A DNA stretch of 64,000 bases from an uncultured Shimia sp. (GTDB lineage: Bacteria > Pseudomonadota > Alphaproteobacteria > Rhodobacterales > Rhodobacteraceae): assembly GCF_947498095.1 (NCBI RefSeq), contig NZ_CANMJE010000002.1:186001-250000 (forward strand). The letters run 5' to 3'. The notes beneath the pieces were generated by a model. It did no database searches and was not told the DNA's origin. It saw nothing but the letters and a program-made list of their open reading frames with translations. The first letter of the stretch is position 1, and every line of letters starts with the position of its first letter. Below are positions 63,113-64,000 of this stretch, in pieces. Made by a program: the position numbers and the translations under genes.

Positions 63113-64000
63113 TTACTCAACCGTTACGGATTTCGCCAGATTGCGTGGTTGATCGACATCCGTGCCTTTCGCAACGGCCGTATGATAGGCCAAAAGCTGA
63201 GCGGGGATCGCGTATAGGATCGGGCTCAGAACCGGATCAATGGACGGCATCACCACCTTGTCCCAGACGCCTTCGCTGCCCTCAGAAGCCCCTTCGGAAT
63301 CCGTGATCAATAGAACTTTGCCATTGCGGGCCATCACTTCTTGCATGTTGCTGACAGTCTTGTCGAACAGGCTGTCACGCGGGGCGAGCACGACGACAGG
63401 CACATGCTTGTCGATCAAGGCAATGGGGCCGTGTTTTAGTTCTCCAGACGCATAAGCTTCGGCGTGTATATAGCTGATCTCTTTTAGTTTTAAAGCACCT
63501 TCTAAGGCGAGGGGGTACATGACGCCGCGCCCCAAAAACAGAATGTCGCGGGCTTCGGCCAGCTTGCGAGATACAGCCCTCAGCTCTCCTTCACGCTCGA
63601 GGCCTGCATTCAGAATTCCGGGCAATGTGCGCAGGGCTGACAACTTCTCCTGAACATCTTCTGGGCTCATCCTGCCGCGGTCTGTGGCGGCTTTCAGCGC
63701 CATCATCAAGAGAACAGTCAACTGGCAGGTGAACGCCTTGGTCGAGGCCACGCCAATCTCGGTTCCGGCAAGAATTGGCAACACAAGATCGCTCTCACGC
63801 GCGATGGAACTTTCCGGCACATTGACCACTGAAACGATCTGATCTGCCTTGCCTTCGCAATAGCGTAGCGCCGCCAATGTGTCTGCGGTTTCTCCGGATT
63901 GGCTGACAAAAACGGCTGCCGTACCTTTGGAAATCGGCGGCTCGCGGTAGCGGAATTCAGACGCGACATCGACCTCAACCGGGATGCCTGCAAGCTGTTC
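63113..64000 (-). CDS. glmS: Glutamine-fructose-6-phosphate aminotransferase, C-terminal part
   Basis: The last 295 residues are present; the gene continues beyond the right edge. The two SIS isomerase domains are visible: FVSQSGETADTLAALRYCEG, GTEIGVASTKAFTCQLTVLL, LFLGRGVMYPLALEGALKLK, EISYIHAEAYASGELKHGPI and the ending VDQPRNLAKSVTVE, which is the conserved GlmS C-terminus. It makes glucosamine-6-phosphate for cell-wall synthesis. Confidence 0.97.
   Translation of the reverse strand, partial: EQLAGIPVEVDVASEFRYREPPISKGTAAVFVSQSGETADTLAALRYCEGKADQIVSVVNVPESSIARESDLVLPILAGTEIGVASTKAFTCQLTVLLMMALKAATDRGRMSPEDVQEKLSALRTLPGILNAGLEREGELRAVSRKLAEARDILFLGRGVMYPLALEGALKLKEISYIHAEAYASGELKHGPIALIDKHVPVVVLAPRDSLFDKTVSNMQEVMARNGKVLLITDSEGASEGSEGVWDKVVMPSIDPVLSPILYAIPAQLLAYHTAVAKGTDVDQPRNLAKSVTVE

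Noticed and set aside
1-64000. CRISPR arrays, tRNA or rRNA genes
   Set aside because: No regularly spaced direct repeats or tRNA-like cloverleaf sequences were seen on reading; a dedicated scan (for example tRNAscan-SE) would be needed to exclude them fully.

Overview
The window looks like chromosome from a marine alphaproteobacterium of the Roseobacter group (Rhodobacteraceae). This rests on the propionyl-CoA carboxylase/methylmalonyl-CoA mutase locus, a carnitine-to-glycine-betaine cluster with a GlxA-type regulator, DUF3572, DUF3422, DUF4153, DUF983 and DUF4174 proteins, a heme-NO-binding (HNOB) gene, and the high-GC codon use of the core genes. Species cannot be named from sequence alone.

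Layout. 1-8.1 kb: propionate/methylmalonyl pathway, pccB (partial), a run of small cupin, secreted and lipoprotein genes, pccA, DUF4174, methylmalonyl-CoA mutase. 8.1-13.6 kb: a tail-collar-like secreted protein, then the carnitine locus (CdhR-like regulator, BKACE cleavage enzyme, dehydrogenase-thioesterase fusion, SDR). 13.6-17.8 kb: XRE regulator divergent from a DUF2061-fatty acid desaturase operon preceded by a hairpin that covers the ribosome binding site, then a DMT transporter, a NUDIX hydrolase and DUF983. 17.9-21.8 kb: EF-hand protein, ECF sigma factor, probable anti-sigma protein, CpxP/ZraP-like protein, a PleD-like diguanylate cyclase and DUF3572. 21.9-26.6 kb: HAD phosphatase, orphan MttB-family methyltransferase, a frameshifted DUF4153 membrane protein and a truncated HNOB gene.

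26.6-37.6 kb is an accessory, partly decayed segment. It starts where the HNOB gene is cut, has a gene-poor AT-richer stretch, and then an intact cassette of two tandem secreted DUF3604 proteins plus an outer-membrane porin-like protein. Next come remnants of an amidohydrolase-DUF3237-acyl-CoA dehydrogenase operon, an IS3-type transposase remnant, a clipped HIBADH-like dehydrogenase gene, an isochorismatase-like hydrolase, an Fe(II)/2-oxoglutarate oxygenase of BesD/HalD-like appearance and a divergent LysR regulator. This is the most unusual part of the window.

37.7-49.4 kb returns to ordinary genes: GlcG-like protein, PuuD-like hydrolase, kynureninase, YjbR, SDR, a metallo-beta-lactamase-fold protein with an altered metal motif, an ICMT-like methyltransferase, pntAB, DUF3422 and a YeeE/YedE sulfur transporter. 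49.5-60.8 kb is a dipeptide/oligopeptide-type ABC transporter locus split into divergent halves: binding protein and two permeases on one side, a fused double ATPase followed by three M20 deacylases, an NTF2-like protein and a D-amino-acid-oxidase-type flavoenzyme on the other. It looks like an uptake and deacylation/oxidation pathway for N-substituted amino acids or peptides. 60.8-64 kb holds moaA, a lipoprotein, an AlkD-like DNA repair protein and the 3' part of glmS.

No tRNA, rRNA, CRISPR array or replication origin was recognised. All assignments come from reading motifs by eye; no database search was run.
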